Shown: positions 9,400 through 21,738, counted from the stretch's first letter. The stretch: 64,000 bases of DNA from Pholiota molesta (GCA_014925825.1 JACGCK010000109.1:96295-160294), one strand, 5' to 3'. Numbers and translations: made by a program. The notes: generated by a model from the letters alone, not told the origin.

Positions 9400-12300
9400 C
9401 TTCTCTTTGGCATTTCCATTTTTATGTCACAGCCCGGACATTGTGATAACTTATGATAACACTATTTTTTCTTGTCTCCTACGCGAGCGAGTCCATTGTT
9501 CTTCTTTTCCAAGTTACCGGCGTCTATTTCGAAGCGGTGGATTTAATATTCGTAGTCATGTCATCTGAAGTCCAGATGGTGCACCGGACTTGGTCCTGAT
9601 CGCTTGTTAAGACCAGGTTGGCTTTGGTCTTCCTGGAGATTTATCTAATTAGAAAAAAATGGTAAGTACTTGGCATTCCGCGATCATGAGACCGTATATC
9701 CGTTGCTACTCCGGCTAGAAAGTACTTGAAAAATGTTACTTTCAGTAGCCGGGAACCTTTGCCTTTACGAAGTACTCAATATTGCTTACCATTACAAAGC
9801 ATGAGACACAATTTGTCCATATGAAATTTAATTTCATGGCTCAGCTGCCACCGTCGAGGCATCGTTGTCCGGGAAGGTTACTATAGCCAATCAAGACTGA
9901 GCTATTACTGGTATCTAAGGATCCTACATATAGCATCTATGTCCTTACTTTGAATTACATGAAACTCTATTCCTCCGGAAGCGATCGATATGAATAGTAA
10001 ACCCAAGATAACAAAGGCTACCGAAAAAAAAGTCGAGGCAAACAAAAAAGTACAGATGAATTTCTCACTGTGCGAGCGTATTGTGACTCCGGGGCCGCTG
10101 TTTCCGATAAGTGAGAGGATTCAAACACATATTGAGCCTTCGAACTGCGTCCTATGGCAAATATTTATCCTCACGTTGCATTCCACCACGGAACGTCGGA
10201 CTCTGGAGGCACTTGAGCACTCAGCTAAAAATAGACATGCGCCCAAAGAACGTACATCGACGACAGGGGGTAAAATTCAAGGATAATCCTCGACATTCGT
10301 GAGGTGGAAGTCTTCTATTTGGAGTCATAAGTGTGGCCCCATGAATTCCGGGCATTCAGGTACTCCGTCATCCGGTGCATCAGTCAGTCGGGGAGCACCT
10401 GCTTGCAATCATTGTCTGACAAGGGCGCGCACTTCCGGTCAAATTAGGACGATAATATCGGGTTGGTTACAGAACGACGAAGGAAATAAATATGTATGTA
10501 CACAGACAATTCCGAAGTAGTTCTCAAGGTAGCTTAGAAGCCTTATGGCAGCATAGACTAGGAAGCCTTGAGGTGTTATCTTCGGTAATAGGTTGGCTTG
10601 CCTGCAAGTAGACCTTATGTAAATCCCTGCCCATGAGGTTGCTCAGACAAGCAAGACTTTTCCATGCCGTGTTATTGAGTCACATTTATTTCGTTTGAAA
10701 GGCGATCGATAAAGTCAAGATAAAATCAATGAGGCATTGAATGATAGGGAGAGAACAAGGAATGATTGAGGCATTGGGCAAGCGTCCACGTCACCGTAAG
10801 TGTCTGCGATTGTCTCGCCACTTTGCCGTTCATCATTTATTATTCAATAAAAGGAGAGTACAGGGGATGTGCGGGACCCACTTATAGCTGCGATTGACAT
10901 ATCTGCGGCTGTCAGTGGATTGAGTATAAGGGAACTCCAAGGCCAAAGTTCCGACGGTCGTACTTAATCGGAAATCACCGCTGAGAAAGTAAGTACTCAG
11001 TGCACAGTACTCAGCGTTTGCCATACCGAGTCACCATCGAGGGAATGCCTTTTAAGTTTCTGGTTATAGATAAGGTTTGCAGTCGATGAGTTGAGAAACT
11101 TTAGACAAGTCCATGAATGTCCATATACTACTTATCAAACAATCGTTCAGACCAAGAATCCCGATTGGACACTCGGTGTGAATATGTGAAGTCATCTGAT
11201 GGACAAAGGTGTTGATCAGAAGTACAAAATTAGATGTACAAGTCTACTGTTGATTGGCCCGACGGGTCGTGGCGGGACGTTTGGGCTCGGTTTGGGCCTT
11301 GTCTGGGACCATGGAGGTGCCAATGAGGAAGTAATTCCCATCCCTGTGGCCTGAATGATCAATCGGTGCAGCTGCAGACTGAGCATGTTGCAGCCTTGCT
11401 TTAGCTGCTCTGTGATAGTCATTTCAACTTTCAATCAATTCATAAAGCAGTGAAACCTCAGGCTGTGAAGGATCTTGATATTAAATAAGATTGTGATTTT
11501 CAGCTCAATTGAAACGCACAGCTAGCATGGACGATCTGAAGGTCAATTCACAGGTTTCTGAGGCTTTCTCAACACATACATGTTAAGAATTCCAACAATA
11601 GTATGGGGCTAGAACATCTGCAAAATAATTCAACACTATCTGGTCTACAATTAAGGGATTTTAAGAGGATATTTGAGTATTTTGAGTCGATGCTCCCGGC
11701 GGTCTGAACCCATCTCACGCATTTCAGGCCGTGAAGTTTGAGAGCCAGATCCTGTTGCAAGCGCGCGCTCAGCTAGATCATTTCTATAGTGCATTGGACT
11801 AGGCCCTGGCAGTTTTGAGAGACGTTTTGCGTCATAAATGATGATATATGAAATGGTTTTCCTGTGCCAATAATTCAGCAGCGTCAATTTGAATCATACT
11901 AGCAATAGAACTCTAAGAGACTGATTGTGCTGGCGGTAAGCTTATATTGGAATAGAAAATCGAGAAAGCAACAATTTATATTTTCTGTGGTCCCGGACTG
12001 TCCCGGATCTTACTTGTTTAGTTAGAGGTTATAAATTGTCCTTGAGGAAGAGACTTAGGGGCCAGGGACACGCGAGATGACCACGTGCTAGTTCCCTCAT
12101 TGTGGGTCTCTTTTCCCTCATTCCCTTTGTTGTTCTAGATTCGGTTTCTGCCCGGCTTTCCTGCCCATATACCCTTCAGAAAATCTGATATCTCCTATAT
12201 AGAAAGTCTGCTAAAATCGTTTGTTATCGAAATCGGTACCCCCAACATCCAGGAGAACGTTGCACAGTCATTGTGCATTGGCGGCCAAGATCTCTGATTT

Positions 12301-12597
12301 TGTGGATTCATTGGCACACGTTTGCAGCGTTTCACGAAGCCTTTGCAAGCAATTCACAGGCAAGGACTCAGCACGGCTAACTACGTGGGTCGGGTGGAGA
12401 ATACATTTTTACACGATATGTACGTCTTTTGTGCAGTATAAGTGGCCGGGCTCGAGCGTTGCTAATTAATCATCCTTTTTTATAATATAAAGTCCGACAG
12501 AGTCCCATAAGGATCCGCTGCCGTAGACCAGCGAGCCTTGGTCTTTCCCGCTACATCGATCTCTTGCTGCGTCGTCAGACACAGCGATTCCTCTACT
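9400..12597. other. Gene-poor region of 3.2 kb
   Basis: Only short, unconvincing open frames occur here, with many stops and AT-rich stretches. None shows a recognisable domain or a plausible exon chain. The last 120 bp carry a TTTATAATATAAAG stretch (about 12479-12492) that may serve as the core promoter of the next gene. The rest is probably decayed repeat or transposon DNA, which cannot be proved by eye. Confidence 0.5.
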
Positions 12598-15094
12598 ATG
12601 GACATGGCTCCTCTCCAGAGCTTGCTCTTCAAGCCCACCACACCACACCAACCAATAGCTATTCTCATGTTGATAGAAAACTCCCTTGCTATGTCACAAA
12701 TCTGGCCAGATCTACGAGATCAGTACGTTACCCGCGTTGTCGAAACAGCCACCTCCGCCAACGTCGCTACAACCCCGGTATGTGCTCTAATTGCTAGTAG
12801 CTCTAGTTCTCAATATCTTATTGCTACTCGTAGATCACAGTGTCGGTACTTGAAAGTTACCCTTGCCAAGATCATGGTGCAAACCCTTCTCTCCCTCGAC
12901 AGTATAGCGGAAATCATGATGCCCTCGGAGACTTGAAATTCAATCACAACCCTGATAACAAGATTTCCATCGGTCGTATCAACAGTTGTGTCGATGTGAG
13001 TATCTACGAACTTGATCCATAATCCACGCGTACAGAATGTTATCCTACAGTTTCTTGACTCGTTCAAATACCAAGGCCAACCAGCAGCTTTACACCTCAT
13101 CATCGTAGCCGCGACCCCGCCATCCGACGACAGTAATGAAGCGTGTGTTTCGCCAGGTGAATACTCCCCATGGATTTTTCTCGCTAAAAAGATGGCAGAG
13201 GTAAGGTATTTTTGGCTTTGAGAAACGTGCCTATATTGATCGAGATCCGTTGTCTTGTCGCCAGAGGAGTATACATTGCCACATTGTCGTGAGTCCTCAA
13301 AATGCTACGGGCTCGCTGACGACGTTATTTGAAGAGACAGTGAGTTCGCCAGCATTACAAGTCCTTTCTGTTTGCGGGCAGTTAGGCCTTTTAGCGGTCG
13401 CCAACACTGAAAATCATTAGCTTCGGATGCAGGCAAATATCGAGGAGCAACTATATCCCCCAGTCGATCCTTCCAAGGTCATACTCCGCCTATCAGCAAA
13501 ACCAAACCATCAGATCCAACAGGCTTACAGCGATTCAGGTCAGTCACTGACGAACATCTGAATTCTTGTACACTGACGTCTTTTTTTTTTTCTCCTCCGC
13601 GGATTGGGCAGCATCGTCCAACTTATATGTACGTAAAAATTATGATCTCACTTTATTTCTATCTTTAACAGTTGTCTTTTGAACTATTTAGTCCCCTCCC
13701 GAGCGATTACATGCGAATCTTCCTCGAAGAAGTTCGTATCCTGCCGACAATTCTTACTCGGACGCTTTTGCCACACCAGCTCCCACCGATGGGGAAGCGC
13801 CGAGCCTTGTTTCCCAGCTGCAACAGGTCCATGGCCTCACCAAAAAGAAGGTATACGGTGCCAAGCCTGTCCGCCAGCCGTTCTTTCGTGAGGAACGCAT
13901 TCAGAACAAATACGCGAAGGCCCCATCACTATTGACCATGCCTCCACCTGTGGTAGATCAAGCGCCTTCTCCTACAGCGGGCGGGAAAGTCCTATCGCAC
14001 TCAAGGGCCGATCGTATAGCTCGCGTCGGCCAGTCAAGTCCTACGGAGACCCATTCTCGCCGTCAGCACGGCTGGCCAAGACGAGGATCCCGGTTGTCCA
14101 CGCCTGAATCTGAGAATATGGCGTGGTCCTCATCTCCTTCGACATACCACGATACCTCGCCTGGAAGCACATATGTTTCTTCCATGTCCTCGGATATTTC
14201 CTCGCCGGTAACTCCCGTGACCTCTATGGAAGATATTTACCATGGACTTCCAAAAGTATTCCTTCGACGGCTTCGACCACGGCTATTCATGGAATGGCCC
14301 ATTCGATGAATGTGTATCAAACAGGAGGTATGCCGGAACCGAGTTGGTCTCAGCAGCAATCACAGCCGCCATACGGCGATGGGTATGGTGCGGTTTCGCA
14401 ATCGTACTTCCCACCAATGCTCCCGCCTCCGCAATATTTCTCTAATAGAGGTGAGCTAGTGCAGCAAAATGACCTCCAAATTCCGCCACCTGAGCAGACT
14501 GTGCAACTTTCTGTTCCATCTTCTCTGCCTGATTCGTCATATACTTCATACGGGACCGAACAACAATCAACCATTGTTCGCCCTCAAGTATCTACCCTGA
14601 TACCCGCGTCCTCTACAAATACCAGCGCTACTTCCGGCCCTGAATCTACTATCACGGTACATGGAAGTACACGACATGCTGCGCCCAAAAGGCGCCCTTC
14701 CCAGGAGGATGAAGAGCGGTTCACGTTCAGCCAGGACTTCGTCGCCGCCACTGCCGTCCTCTTCGAGGCGGAAGTCCTGCCCGCCTATCCTAACTACCCC
14801 GGGATGAGCTCAGGGCTGTCAACGCGCAGCGGCATGCAGGCGGCGCTCCCCCGCCCGCCCCCGGAGCGCAGACGGGTGAGCTCTACGCGTCGAGGATTCG
14901 GAGCGGCTATCCGACCCACCAACCGTTGACTTCGTCAGGTGGTATGGCATCCGGGCCGACGCATTCACATATGCATCCTGTTCATGGTTATGGTGCATCA
15001 TCGGGCCCAATGGCAGGGCGCGCGCCATATCCGAGCTACAATCCCCTGCGTACCCCCGCAGTACAATTCTTCTCTCACCGGTTGGGCCGGTTAA
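12598..15094 (+). CDS. von Willebrand A-domain protein resembling Mediator subunit 25
   Basis: Exons: 12598..12777, 12834..12995, 13051..13200, 13265..13339, 13421..13538, 13612..13628 (17 nt), 13692..~14255, then about 14354 to 15094. The first six junctions keep frame with good GT-AG sites. The N-terminal 240 residues read as one vWA fold: PIAILMLIENSLAMSQIWPD (a degenerate MIDAS strand), DALGDLKFN, FKYQGQPAALHLIIVAATPP, then HCHIVVSPQNATGSLTTLFE. This order resembles the Mediator MED25 vWA domain (PF11265), which in animals and plants anchors a coactivator subunit to Mediator. The C-terminal half is Ser/Pro/Gln-rich. The 3' part is uncertain. The frame changes near 14256 (a 98-nt intron or an indel), and near 14860 and 15055 the best reading needs one base added and one removed in C runs. 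Alternative stops are 14929 and 15126. Confidence 0.6.
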
Positions 15095-15997
15095 ATTACT
15101 TGTGTGGTCGTACATCCGACGTGTAAGACGTGTACTACTTACCATCCCAACCCCCCAGTCTATCCCCCGCACCAAATTGACTCTACTCGGACACTGAAGT
15201 TGCCACTCGCTCTCCGTTTTTGATTGTATTACTATCCATGCCATCTCATTTATCTCGCTGTGCTTTCCACTTCTTTTTTTTTCCTTTGGCTCTCTCAATC
15301 TTGTGTTTGTAGGTCTTGCAGTTGGTATCATCCTGGACTCCTCATGGTCTCTATTGTTGTCATATTTTCTTTTTTGGATTTTGTTGTGGGTACTACATGC
15401 TGCCGCATACTACTGGTTGCTTGTTGCATTGCTTCTTGCTTCAATACTCTCGTCATTGCAACTCCAATGCTGCAGAGGGCATTAACAGAAACAAATGTCC
15501 TTTCCATACAAATGCTCGCTGTCAATTATGATCTGCATCACGAAAAACATAAGTGAAATTAGGTCTGTCTGTTAAACTTTAGAGTTGGAAATGAAATTTC
15601 GTCACGCCGGCACCGCCAAAATAAACACATAGAGGGCCCGAGATTTGTGTCCTAGTTTTGAGTACGTGATCTCAGATTTCTTCCTTGAATGAATGGGTGT
15701 GCAGATTCGAACGATCTTCCACCTTCTTTCGGCCGTCATAGTGGAGCGCCATGCCGACCGCTTCCCTCGCACTTCCAACTTCCAAGATAGACTCTGGGAG
15801 ACTACGAGATGGTTGGCTGAGCGTGAATCGGAATAGAACGGTGTGAACCTTTTCTGTTGCGAACGAAAACAGAGTGCTTGAAAACGGAGACGCGAATGCC
15901 TTACAATTATGCGGAGGATATATAGACACATTCTACAATAATACAGCAGCGTCACCAGAAACGCGAGGGGAAAAAGCGGACCGAATGTACAACACAC
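15095..15997. other. Spacer between convergent genes
   Basis: About 900 bp between the vWA gene (plus) and PRP46 (minus). It is pyrimidine-rich near 15270-15300. The open frames here are short and low in complexity. It should hold both 3' UTRs; nothing else is visible. Confidence 0.5.
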
Positions 15998-17806
15998 TCA
16001 TTGCGACTGCTCCGAGTAGATCTACAACACAAAAAGGCCGAGTCAGCACCATGTAAGCAATATCCATCAAGCGCGATGGGCGCCACGTCGATGACGCAGG
16101 AAGGAAGGGAATGAGGATGTGAACGAACGCACCTTGATTGTCTTGTCTGCACCACCCGTGATCAGCCGCGTGCCAGTTTGGTCGAATGTCGAGCAGAAGA
16201 CACCCGCCTCGGCCTCGAGCGAGCCGGGCTGGGGCACGTCTTCCATGTTCTGGAAGGGCGTGCCCGTGGCGTAGTCCCAGAATGTCAGGGAACCGTTGTC
16301 GCCTGTGGAGAGAGAAAAAGAAGTGTGAGTCAGGTTTCGTTATCACCACAAGGAGCAAAGGAGGGATAGAAGAAGAGGGAAGAAAAAAATAGAAGCCCTT
16401 ACCTCCAGAGAAAAAGACTCCCTCGGCGTTTACCGAGAGCGTGTTGATGATCGCGTTGTGCCCGCTGAAGTTGAACACGAATGCGCCTTCGGGGCACTTC
16501 CACTTTTTGATGTTGTTTCCACCCGCTGAGCCGGACGCAAAAGAATACTCGGTCGGGTGGATCGCCAGCGCGCGCACGGACTTCTTGTGGTGTGTTAACG
16601 TCGTCATCGTCTTGCCTGCTGCGAGATCCCATAGTCTGTGAGAGAAAACAAATGATGAACATAAAGGTAATTGCTATTTTGGAATGAGAACGGACCTGAC
16701 GGTGGAATCCATGCTACCAGTGATGACTTGTGGGTCTGACTCCTGGCATTTTACGTCTGCGACCGTCGCTGTGTGGCCTGAGAGAACGTGGATCTGCGCC
16801 TTTGTCCGCATGTCCCAGACCCGCGCCGAGGCGTCGCGACCTGCGGTAACCAAGACGTCAAGTGTAGGGTGCAAGGATAGCGAGTACACGCCAGATAGAT
16901 GGCCGTGGTAGTGGCGGATGACTTTGTTGGCTTCCAGATCCCAGCATTTCACCATCTACAATGTAGAAAAAATACAATGAGGTCAGTATTCTGGTTTCCA
17001 CATTTCCCACTATGCTTAGCAGCAAATAAAGAACCAGTGACTCACTTTATCTTCTCCACATGAAAACAAGTAAGGATGCCTATTCGACACCGCCAAACCT
17101 CTCACAGTCGAGATATGACCCGTCAGCGACAGCTTCAGCTCCCCACTCGCAAGATCCCAGATCTTGATGACACGGTCGCCCGCACCCGTCGCGAACCACT
17201 TGTTGCCCGGCTCAACAGCGACACTGCGCACCCAGCCCAGATGGCCCGAGATGACGCGTGTAAGCTTCCATGGCGGGTGGTATTCGGGCTTCACGGTGCG
17301 CGTCGTTTTATGCAGGGCAAGTGCCTGTGAGAGCCTGGCGGAGGAGGCGAGTGTTGAGGGTTGGGCTTGCGGTGTTTTGTCGATGGTGGCGATCATGCGG
17401 GAGGTATTGGAGTCGACTTCTGCATGGCCCATGAGGCAAAATTGAATTTGGACCGGAAAATAAGAGGATAGGTACGTACCGCTTGATGTGATCATTTTTA
17501 CAGCTGGAGCTGGACGAGAGGGTCCGACGGGTCCTTGTTGGGACAGGAGGGCGGCAGGAAGTTCTTTGAAATCTCGGTATTCGTCATGGATCTTGACAGC
17601 CAGTCTCACTCGTGCACTGTAAGATAGAATCATATATGTTCAGAGAAATATTTCTATCAACAGAATTGTGATAGGACGCACCTTGATTCCTCTTCGACCA
17701 ATATATCTCCAGATTCTGCTGCGAATATGTCCCTCGTTCGTTTGGCACTTCTCCGGTGCAGCGATTCCAGAGGTGGAAGAGCAGCTGTTGTTGTCGTTGT
17801 CGCCAT
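15998..17806 (-). CDS. PRP46: Pre-mRNA splicing factor PRP46 (PRL1/PLRG1), WD40 protein
   Basis: Seven exons on the minus strand: 17682..17806, 17480..17616, 17046..17419, 16696..16955, 16403..16635, 16133..16302 and 15998..16021. They give 440 residues. The start [20 protein letters not shown] lacks upstream alternatives once spliced. From about residue 135 seven WD40 blades follow: [91 protein letters not shown], a variant KKWKCPEG blade and [16 protein letters not shown]. The end KTIKIYSEQSQ comes from a 24-nt last exon. This is the NineTeen-complex-associated propeller that helps activate the spliceosome in the nucleus. A 60-nt intron (17420..17479) is a multiple of three without stops, so it could be misread as coding. 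It is divergent from TFIIS, sharing a 285-bp promoter region. Confidence 0.93.
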
Positions 17807-18091
17807 TCCGTAGACTGTGTCCCAGTGTCTAACAAGATCTTGCAGTCGAACAATGAAAGTATTGAAACGATGAACGAGCACAGACGACGGCCAGCGTCAA
17901 GAGTATTTGCATGTGTTTGGCAAGAGCCTTGCGGAGTGATGGGAGGTCGCTTGTATGGATGCCACTAACACTTGGCCCAGCACATACCGAGTACTGAAGG
18001 TGTATGCCCGCAATCCGTGCAGAAGGAATTGAGAAAAGCGTCGTAGTCGTTCATACCGTCAATAGCAGCCTGTAGAATCTCTAGTACAGCC
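17807..18091. promoter_or_regulatory. Shared promoter region between PRP46 and TFIIS
   Basis: The two start codons, ATG at 17806 (minus) and 18092 (plus), lie only 285 bp apart, so both 5' UTRs and promoters must share this DNA. No clear TATA box is visible near either start. The arrangement would allow co-regulation of a splicing factor and an elongation factor, but that is inference. Confidence 0.6.
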
Positions 18092-19566
18092 ATGTCGGAC
18101 GTGATAGAGCTCAAAAAGACAGTGAAACAGTTGCAAAGCGCTGTCAACGACCAGGTATGCATATGTTTTCCTGCACGAACCCTGTCATTTCCTCGGTACT
18201 GATCCCTCTTTCTTCTTTTCTCACAGGAAACGATATCTATCCTCAATCTGCTCAAGGGAAAAAATGTTACAGAAGCAATCCTAAGGGTATGTGTTGCACA
18301 TCTTTTTTTTTTCTACTCCATCCTCCTATTCCTATTCCGGTCAAGCTCACCTTGATCCAACGTATAGGAAAGCAAGATCGGGCTGGCAGTGGGCAAGCTG
18401 CGCGTGCACAAGTCCAAACCTGTCGCCGATCTCGCGAAGGACATCGTCAAGCAATGGAAGACCGCCGTGGAGAAGGCCAAAGGGAAGACGGGTGGGGCGA
18501 GCACGCCGACGCAGGCGGGGCCTGGTGCGTGCACTACTCGTACTCACAGTGGGATGGCGCTGACGGTCATTGATAGACCAAGGCGGTAAGAAGGCAGCAA
18601 CGGGGGCGACGCCGATTACCCCCACGGGCGCTTCTGCGGCTTTGCGCACGTCGAAGACGGACAACGTCAAAGGTGGAACAGGCGACACTACGCGCGATAG
18701 GTGTGTCGAGGTCCTCTACGACGCCCTCGCATGCGACGCCACTGCCCGTAAGCGCTTTTTCTTTCTTTCCCGCTTCGGGTGAATATCTGACTTCTGCTAT
18801 TTTTTCCTCGATGTCTCAGCCGTCGAGCTCGTGCTAGGCAAGGCGCAGGACATAGAAAAGGCGGTATACGCGAACATGGGAGGCGCCACGCCAGAGTACA
18901 AGTCTAGGATCCGCTCGCTGTTTGTCAATCTCAAGGACAAGGCCAACCCAGGCCTTCGCGCGAGCATCGTCGAGGGCAGTCTGTCGCCAGAGAAGTTTAG
19001 CACAATGACGAGCCAGGTGGGTTTTTTTTTCTTCTTCGCCATTTTTCAGGTGCTGATGTGCGTGGTGCAGGAAATGGCTTCCGAAGAACGAAAAGCGGCG
19101 GACAAGAAGATCCAAGAGGAGAATTTCTTCAAGTCGCTCTCGGCAGCGGAGAAACAGGCAGAGACGGATGCGTTCCAGTGCTCGAGGTGCAAACAGGTTC
19201 GTGGATCTGTGCTATAATCCTATGCGATGTAATTCTGTGTTCTAACTTATTCATTCCAGCGAAAATGTGTGTATCGTCAACAACAAACGCGGAGTGCTGA
19301 TGAGCCGATGACTGTACGTCTTTTTCATTGCTACTGTACGATAATTCTGTCAGCTGAGTATCATCCTTTTTTTTAGACATTCGTCACGTATGTTCTACTA
19401 TCTATGCATCTGCTCTTGCGTACTAACCGTCTTCTTTCTTTATTCCTCTCTCTCTTTTCCTGGCACTAATCAGTTGCACTGTTTGCCAAAACAAGTAAGC
19501 CATCACTTTTCTTATCCGATTTCCATTCTAAACTAAGTGTCCTTTCTTAGATGGAAATTCTCATAG
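18092..19566 (+). CDS. DST1: Transcription elongation factor S-II (TFIIS)
   Basis: Ten exons: 18092..18154, 18227..18286, 18368..18524, 18577..18747, 18820..19016, 19071..19196, 19260..19313, 19377..19387, 19474..19494 and 19551..19566. They give 291 residues. Residues 1-80 form the TFIIS N-terminal helical bundle (MSDVIELKKTVKQLQSAVND; EAILRESKIGLAVGKLR). A linker follows, then the central Pol II-binding domain (RDRCVEVLYDAL, SRIRSLFVNLKDKANPGLR), then a C4 zinc ribbon with Cys253, Cys256, Cys281 and Cys284. The catalytic acidic pair D272-E273 lies in RSADEPMTTFVTC. TFIIS reaches into stalled RNA polymerase II and stimulates transcript cleavage. The ribbon is split over five exons, one only 11 nt long. 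GT-AG borders hold throughout. I use the yeast symbol for the orthologue. Confidence 0.95.
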
Positions 19567-20456
19567 ATATATCGCACATATATCTCTCCTTTCCTCTTCT
19601 CCCTTTTTTCGAGTCTTGCCCCGCCCCAACGCCTTGATCGCTCCGCCATTTCCTCTTTCCCTTCCTAAGTATTTTTGATGTTACTCCCATCATCAGATCT
19701 GTCCCATAATCCGATTTATACCTCTCCTGATAGGCCCCCCAATTATGTCTTTCGCTTCCCACTTTTCTTATTGTCGTCCAGCTTCCGCCACCCACACTAT
19801 CATTGTTGTCCGTAATTTTATTATATGTCGACCCTCTCTTGCGCTGCACCCGTTTGGTGCATGTATATATGTTCTTGTCTTGCGTGCGTGCATGTGTGGG
19901 CTCCGCCGCGCCCATTCATCCTGCGTTTCTACTTACTCGTACTGGCGCTGAATGTTGATACAACTTTGTTCAGTGTTCATTTATTGTGGGTTGGCATAGT
20001 TGACCCATAATGTATGATGCATGAATGGTACATCTATTCTCTGCTCTCCCGTCAGTCCTTTCTCGTTTGCCTTTTCGTTTTCTTTTCTGATCTCCATTCC
20101 AAATCTACTTGCCTTATCTATATCCTTGTATATTTTAATATGAAATCGATACGCGACACCTAGGCCTGGAGATGGTAGCTACATTTTATCCTTGTCGTAT
20201 CTTTGGCCTAGGCCTGGCTCTGAGGATTGATGTGGTTTTAAGTATACGCCGTATGTGCAGTTCAAATTGCACGTATTGGTGGCATCATATGATCATCTGC
20301 GTTGCATCGGACACGCTATGTACAGCACTGCACAGTGCGCACAGCCTGGGCCGCCCATAAGAACACGTCGCGGCCGGCTGTTCATGCCAAGTCCTCTGAC
20401 TCCTGTGGTTGCTTAAAAGACCAGGCGCTCTCGTACCGTCTTTCTTACAGTACAAG
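19567..20456. other. Spacer downstream of TFIIS
   Basis: About 890 bp, pyrimidine-rich in its first half, which fits a 3' UTR followed by the promoter of the next plus-strand gene. No gene, RNA or repeat recognised. Confidence 0.45.
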
Positions 20457-21262
20457 ATGACCGCCCATCCCATCGCAGGATCATCCACACCTGAAGGCGG
20501 CGTCTACGCCCCCGTCGTCGATTGGGCGCAGACACCACTTACCAAAGACTACGAAGGGCACTACGTCAAAATCCTCGACGACGTGTTCTCCCCAGAGGAA
20601 TGCGCCGAGCTCGTTGCGCTGGCGGAGTCCGCCGCGGAGTGGAAGCAGGCCGCGGTGCACTATGGGTTAGGCGCCGATCAGAATTATGTGGACAAGGATT
20701 ATCGGGACAGTGATAGGATTTTGCGCTTTGACAACGCGGCGGCGGACAAGCTGTATGCGAAATTGAAGCCGTATGTGCAGGAGCTTGTCAAGATCCAGGC
20801 AGGCGAAAAGTGGGAGGGGATCGTCGGTGCGCCAGGGCATGTCGAGGGAACATGGGAGTGTGTTGGGTATGTCTTCATGCTGGATATCTATTCGGCTTCA
20901 TACAATTTATCTGACCTTGTGGTTTCAGAATCAACGAACGCCTGAGCTTTCTCAAATATGGAACCGGGCATTTCTTCGGCCCTCATTGTGATGGCCAATT
21001 GGCACTCCCCGATGGGCGCAAAGCGCGCGTCACATTGCAGATTTACCTCGGCGAGGACGGCGTCGAGGGAGGAGCGACTCGGATATATGGGTACAAAGAC
21101 CGCGTCTTCGATGTCGAGCCCAAGAAAGGGCGCGTGTTGATTTTTCAGCAGAGGGGGGTGTACCACAGTGGGGAAAAGGTGACGAAGGGGCTCAAATATA
21201 CCTTGCGGAGTGATTTTATGTTCCGCCATTTAGGAGCCAAGGATGACGACTCGGATGAATGA
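20457..21262 (+). CDS. 2-oxoglutarate/Fe(II)-dependent dioxygenase, prolyl 4-hydroxylase type
   Basis: Two exons, 20457..20866 and 20929..21262, joined by a 62-nt GTATGT...TTCAG intron, give 247 residues. The start MTAHPIAGSSTPEGGVYAP follows a clean leader; no signal peptide is present, so the enzyme is probably cytosolic or nuclear. Iron ligands are visible as H156-x-D158 (in GPHCDGQLAL) and H216 (in VYHSGEK), with R230 (in KYTLRSD) or K226 likely to hold 2-oxoglutarate. DRILRFD and the strand VTLQIYL also fit the P4Hc fold. These enzymes hydroxylate protein or small-molecule substrates while turning 2-oxoglutarate into succinate. The substrate is unknown. The closest types I recall are fungal stand-alone P4Hc oxygenases rather than collagen hydroxylases. 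Confidence 0.88.
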
Positions 21263-21718
21263 GGGCAGAATAGATATTGAGCGTATTATGGTTTGCATTG
21301 TTGTTTGTAGCAATGATCTGTATTTCAACTCTATAGTCAACATAGCGTATGTTTCTAAAACTCAAGAAAGCTCAATAAATGCCAAAAACCCATCATGAAA
21401 TACCAAAAATGAACGCCCATCATCTAATCCTTTTACTTCCGAATATCTGACATCCTAAGTAGGTATTTGGTCACTGACGAATATTCGTCAATCGTTTGAT
21501 CATTGCAGTTATCACCGCCTCTCCATTTTCCTTATTACATACCTTGGGCTGATAATTGGTATGAATTTTCACGGGCGCTAATTTTGGAATATCGGTAGCA
21601 TACATATTACTTGTTGTCGGTGGGGTTGGAGCTAATGGTGTAGTACCTTGGTAGTACCCAATACCGTATATGATTTTGATTACATTAGAACCTTTGTACA
21701 TTGGTGGTCAAAAACAGC
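21263..21718. other. Spacer with a coding-like remnant on the minus strand
   Basis: The minus-strand frame at 21471..21701 contains NMYATDIPKLAPVKIHTNYQ. A related reading (KYVAENPKLAPMKV) occurs on the minus strand at 26361..26561, beyond the second F-box gene, and the DNA around GGGCGCTAATTTTGGA is shared. Both are probably decayed pieces of one unknown gene. The rest of this stretch is 3' UTR of the dioxygenase gene. Confidence 0.45.
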
Positions 21719-21722
21719 AAAA
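21719..21722 (-). terminator. Possible Pol III terminator of the U6 gene
   Basis: On the minus strand this is the first run of four T residues after the conserved U6 body, inside ATTTATTTTGC. It would give a transcript of about 120 nt. A T-run is the usual RNA polymerase III stop; the exact 3' end is not determined. Confidence 0.4.
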
Positions 21723-21738
21723 TAAATATTGAGATCCG

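Noticed and set aside
15224..15556. 110-codon hydrophobic frame after the vWA gene
   Set aside because: Hydrophobicity follows from T-rich DNA, several overlapping frames look alike, and the place fits a 3' UTR.
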